Shown piece after piece: positions 6,258-8,450 of a stretch of DNA of 8,450 nucleotides. The notes under the pieces were generated by a model that was not told the origin of the DNA, did no database searches, and saw nothing but the letters and a program-made list of their open reading frames with translations. Position 1 is the first letter of the stretch; the number at the start of each line of letters is the position of its first letter. Source of the stretch: Candidatus Neoflavobacterium equi (GTDB taxonomy: Bacteria; Bacteroidota; Bacteroidia; Flavobacteriales; Flavobacteriaceae); contig JAGHSS010000384.1 of the NCBI GenBank assembly GCA_018065745.1, forward strand, positions 1 to 8,450, given 5' to 3'. A program made the translations under genes and the position numbers.

Positions 6258-7172
6258 ATGCTCGTCACCAAGAACATTAAAATTTCAGACATCCTCAAAG
6301 GGACGTACAGAAATACCTTTAGAATCATTGTAGTTTCCATCTTGACTTATGTAGTCAATGTGTTTCTCTTGAATGATTATCTACACTTTCCAGCACTAGT
6401 TCCCACCGTTTTGGGAACCGCTTTGGCGTTTTTTATTGGTTTCAACAACAACCAAGCCTATGACCGTTGGTGGGAAGCCCGAACCATATGGGGCGCCATT
6501 GTCAATGATTCCAGAAGTTTTACAAGAATGTTGACCACTCAGATTCCCGTGAATTTTGGCAATGAAACCTGGGTTAAAGTCTTGATAGAACGAATGGTTA
6601 AACGTCATATAGCCTATCTATATGCCTTGAAAGACCACCTCAGAGCTCAGGATGAAAAGTATTATTTGAATTATATAGATCCCAAGGAGTATTTGGATCA
6701 TCTGGAAGGATCAACAAACAAGCACAACGCCCTTTTGCAACTGCAGTCCAAAGATTTAGAAATCCTGCTCAAAAACAATATCATAGACGGTTTCAAATAC
6801 ATGCAAATCAATGATATGTTGACCCGTTTTACAGACTCCATGGGACGTTGTGAACGCATCAAATCCACGGTGTTTCCAACCACATACCGCTATTACTGTT
6901 TTCTCTTCACTTGGATTTTTATCATAACCGCCACCCTTGTTACCAGTGATATTGCCGGTTATTGGTCCATCATGTACGGTTCTTTGCTCGGTCATATTTT
7001 CATTATCATACAAGTTTTGGGACAATCCTTGGTTGATCCCTTTGAAAACATTCCCACCGGGATTGCTTTGAATGCCATTTGCAGAACCATTGAACGCAAT
7101 CTGTTAGAAGTTTTGGGAGAGGAAAACCTACCAGAGTCAGAACCTGTTGTGGATGGATTTTACATCATGTAA
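6258..7172 (+). CDS. Bestrophin-like membrane channel protein
   Basis: The product has 304 residues, matching the usual length of bacterial bestrophin homologues (about 300). The hallmark segment is FFIGFNNNQAYDRWWEARTIWGAIVNDSR (58-86), the bacterial counterpart of the F-R-N-x-x-x-Y-x-R-W-W-E pattern. The C-terminal DPFENIPTGIALNAICRTIER (260-280) matches the conserved D-P-F region. Hydrophobic segments lie at about 22-38, 46-62, 211-230 and 236-257, with a hydrophilic helical stretch between. Characterised members are pentameric channels; animal ones conduct anions, while a studied bacterial one prefers cations, so ion selectivity here is open. ATG 6258 is the only plausible start: no ATG, GTG or TTG lies upstream in frame before the stop at 6216, and the next Met (91) is beyond the conserved core. 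I see no TAnnTTTG element between the preceding gene and this one. Confidence 0.9.
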   Translation: MLVTKNIKISDILKGTYRNTFRIIVVSILTYVVNVFLLNDYLHFPALVPTVLGTALAFFIGFNNNQAYDRWWEARTIWGAIVNDSRSFTRMLTTQIPVNFGNETWVKVLIERMVKRHIAYLYALKDHLRAQDEKYYLNYIDPKEYLDHLEGSTNKHNALLQLQSKDLEILLKNNIIDGFKYMQINDMLTRFTDSMGRCERIKSTVFPTTYRYYCFLFTWIFIITATLVTSDIAGYWSIMYGSLLGHIFIIIQVLGQSLVDPFENIPTGIALNAICRTIERNLLEVLGEENLPESEPVVDGFYIM

Positions 7173-7219
7173 TATTTGTAGAAATCAATTTTTTACCTCA
7201 AATATTAACGTTCTTTTTT

Positions 7220-7227
7220 TATCTTTG
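7220..7227 (+). promoter_or_regulatory. Candidate -7 promoter element for purM
   Basis: TATCTTTG matches TAnnTTTG exactly. The start site would be near 7232, leaving a leader of about 20 bases rich in A and C (CAAACAACAACACAAAC). No TTG lies at the normal upstream distance. I see no terminator hairpin between the bestrophin stop and this element, so readthrough from bestrophin is also possible. Confidence 0.5.
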
Positions 7228-7251
7228 TCAAACAACAACACAAACTATAAT

Positions 7252-8433
7252 ATGAGTTCTGATACCAGCAAACGTTACAGTCTTCGCGGAGTTTCTGCTT
7301 CTAAAGAAGATGTTCACAACGCCATCAAGAATATTGACAAAGGTCTTTTTCCCAAAGCATTTTGTAAAATTGTCCCTGACTACTTAACCCAAGATCCAGA
7401 TCATTGTTTGATCATGCACGCAGACGGTGCAGGTACCAAGTCCTCTTTGGCCTATATGTACTGGAAAGAAACAGGAGATCTTTCTGTTTGGAAAGGCATT
7501 GCTCAAGATGCTTTAATCATGAATATTGACGATTTACTTTGCGTGGGCGCAACAGACAACATCATGTTGTCCTCCACCATTGGACGCAATAAAAACAAAA
7601 TCCCAGCAGAGGTCATCTCAGCCATCATCAACGGTACAGAAGAATTGATTGAAGAATTGAAGTCTTATGGCGTGACCATCCATTCCACCGGAGGTGAAAC
7701 GGCAGATGTTGGAGATTTGGTGCGCACCATCATTGTGGATTCCACCGTTACAGCACGCATGCCAAGAAACAAAGTAATTGACAACGCAAACATCCAACCT
7801 GGAGATGTTATTGTAGGTTTGGCCTCATATGGTCAAGCAACCTATGAAAAATCATACAACGGCGGTATGGGTAGCAACGGGTTAACATCGGCAAGACACG
7901 ATGTGTTTGCCAAATATTTGGCAGAGAAATATCCAGAGAGTTATGATGCAGAAGTGCCTTCAGATTTGGTTTATTCTGGAGCTGTACATTTGACAGATGC
8001 CGTTGCAGATGCTCCAATTGACGCTGGAAAGCTTGTGTTGTCCCCAACCAGAACCTATGCGCCAATCATCAAAGCGATTTTAGATAAGTACACCCCACAA
8101 GAAATTCATGGAATGGTACACTGTTCCGGAGGTGCACAAACAAAAATTTTACACTTTGTAGAAGGGTTACACATCATCAAAGACAATTTGTTCCCAGTGC
8201 CACCACTTTTCAAATTGATCCAAGAGCAATCCAAGACAGATTGGAAAGAGATGTATCAAGTTTTCAACTCAGGACACCGCATGGAATTATACGTTCCAGA
8301 ACACCTGGCTTTAGAGATTGTAAAAATTTCAGAACACTTTGGTGTGGAAGCTCAAATTGTGGGTAGGGTAGAAGCCAGTGCAGAAAAGCAATTGACCATT
8401 ACCAGTCCGTACGGCACCTTTAAATACAACTAA
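7252..8433 (+). CDS. purM: Phosphoribosylformylglycinamidine cyclo-ligase (AIR synthase)
   Basis: The product has 393 residues. PurM closes the imidazole ring: FGAM plus ATP gives aminoimidazole ribonucleotide, the fifth step of purine synthesis. Visible marks are HADGAGTKSSLAY (56-68), equivalent to the nucleotide-binding TDGVGTK loop; the second motif around DALIMNIDDLLCVGA (86-100); STGGETADVGD (145-155), the GGETAEMP equivalent; GLASYGQ and GSNGL (189-211); SPTRTY (264-269); CSGGAQTK (291-298), in place of the usual TGGG; and FNSGHRMEL (338-346). It is about 45 residues longer than the E. coli type (345), with additions around 193-207 and 218-256. This matches the divergent PurM of Bacteroidota rather than damage. 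The frame is open upstream to 7147, but that part overlaps the bestrophin end and contains the promoter candidate, so I start at 7252. Only 17 bases follow the stop. Confidence 0.93.
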   Translation: MSSDTSKRYSLRGVSASKEDVHNAIKNIDKGLFPKAFCKIVPDYLTQDPDHCLIMHADGAGTKSSLAYMYWKETGDLSVWKGIAQDALIMNIDDLLCVGATDNIMLSSTIGRNKNKIPAEVISAIINGTEELIEELKSYGVTIHSTGGETADVGDLVRTIIVDSTVTARMPRNKVIDNANIQPGDVIVGLASYGQATYEKSYNGGMGSNGLTSARHDVFAKYLAEKYPESYDAEVPSDLVYSGAVHLTDAVADAPIDAGKLVLSPTRTYAPIIKAILDKYTPQEIHGMVHCSGGAQTKILHFVEGLHIIKDNLFPVPPLFKLIQEQSKTDWKEMYQVFNSGHRMELYVPEHLALEIVKISEHFGVEAQIVGRVEASAEKQLTITSPYGTFKYN

Positions 8434-8450
8434 TTTACACCAGTATATAT

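Noticed and set aside
7147..7251. N-terminal extension of purM by 35 codons
   Set aside because: It overlaps the end of the bestrophin gene, spans the promoter candidate, and has no similarity to the PurM N-terminus.

Overview
The window looks like ordinary chromosomal DNA of a flavobacterium (Bacteroidota, probably family Flavobacteriaceae). The evidence is AT-rich sequence, start codons with A/T-rich leaders and no purine-rich ribosome-binding site, several exact copies of the Bacteroidota -7 promoter element TAnnTTTG just upstream of genes, a 729-residue type III glutamine synthetase, and a long, divergent AIR synthase of the kind found in this phylum. I see no insertion sequence, phage gene, CRISPR array, rRNA or tRNA.

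Layout from left to right. Bases 1-235 hold no gene: ten 10-bp tandem repeat units (1-100, running off the left edge), a small inverted repeat, and a terminator for the minus-strand gene that follows. A Blc-type lipocalin lipoprotein (236-760, minus) is divergent from a SulP-family anion transporter with a C-terminal STAS domain (846-2342, plus). The transporter converges on a hotdog-fold acyl-CoA thioesterase (2377-2811, minus), and one hairpin filling the 34-bp gap can end both transcripts. The thioesterase is divergent from glutamine synthetase III, glnN (3015-5204, plus). That 203-bp spacer contains a C4TA-A7-TAG4 inverted repeat that could be an operator. Then, all on the plus strand, come a secreted protein with two OmpA-like domains (5366-6172), a bestrophin-like channel protein (6258-7172) and AIR synthase, purM (7252-8433). 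The window ends 17 bases after purM.

The genes do not form one pathway. Most have their own terminator or promoter candidate, so they look like single-gene units: envelope maintenance (lipocalin, OmpA-like protein), anion transport (SulP, bestrophin), acyl-CoA hydrolysis, nitrogen assimilation (glnN) and purine synthesis (purM). glnN and purM are linked only indirectly, because glutamine made by glnN feeds other steps of purine synthesis.

I did not find a convincing new biological system. The points most worth a second look are the terminator whose U-tract ends at the bestrophin start codon, the inverted repeat before glnN, the decamer repeat array, the thioesterase that may be transcribed without a leader, and the OmpA-like protein whose second domain has two cysteines where TD is usual.
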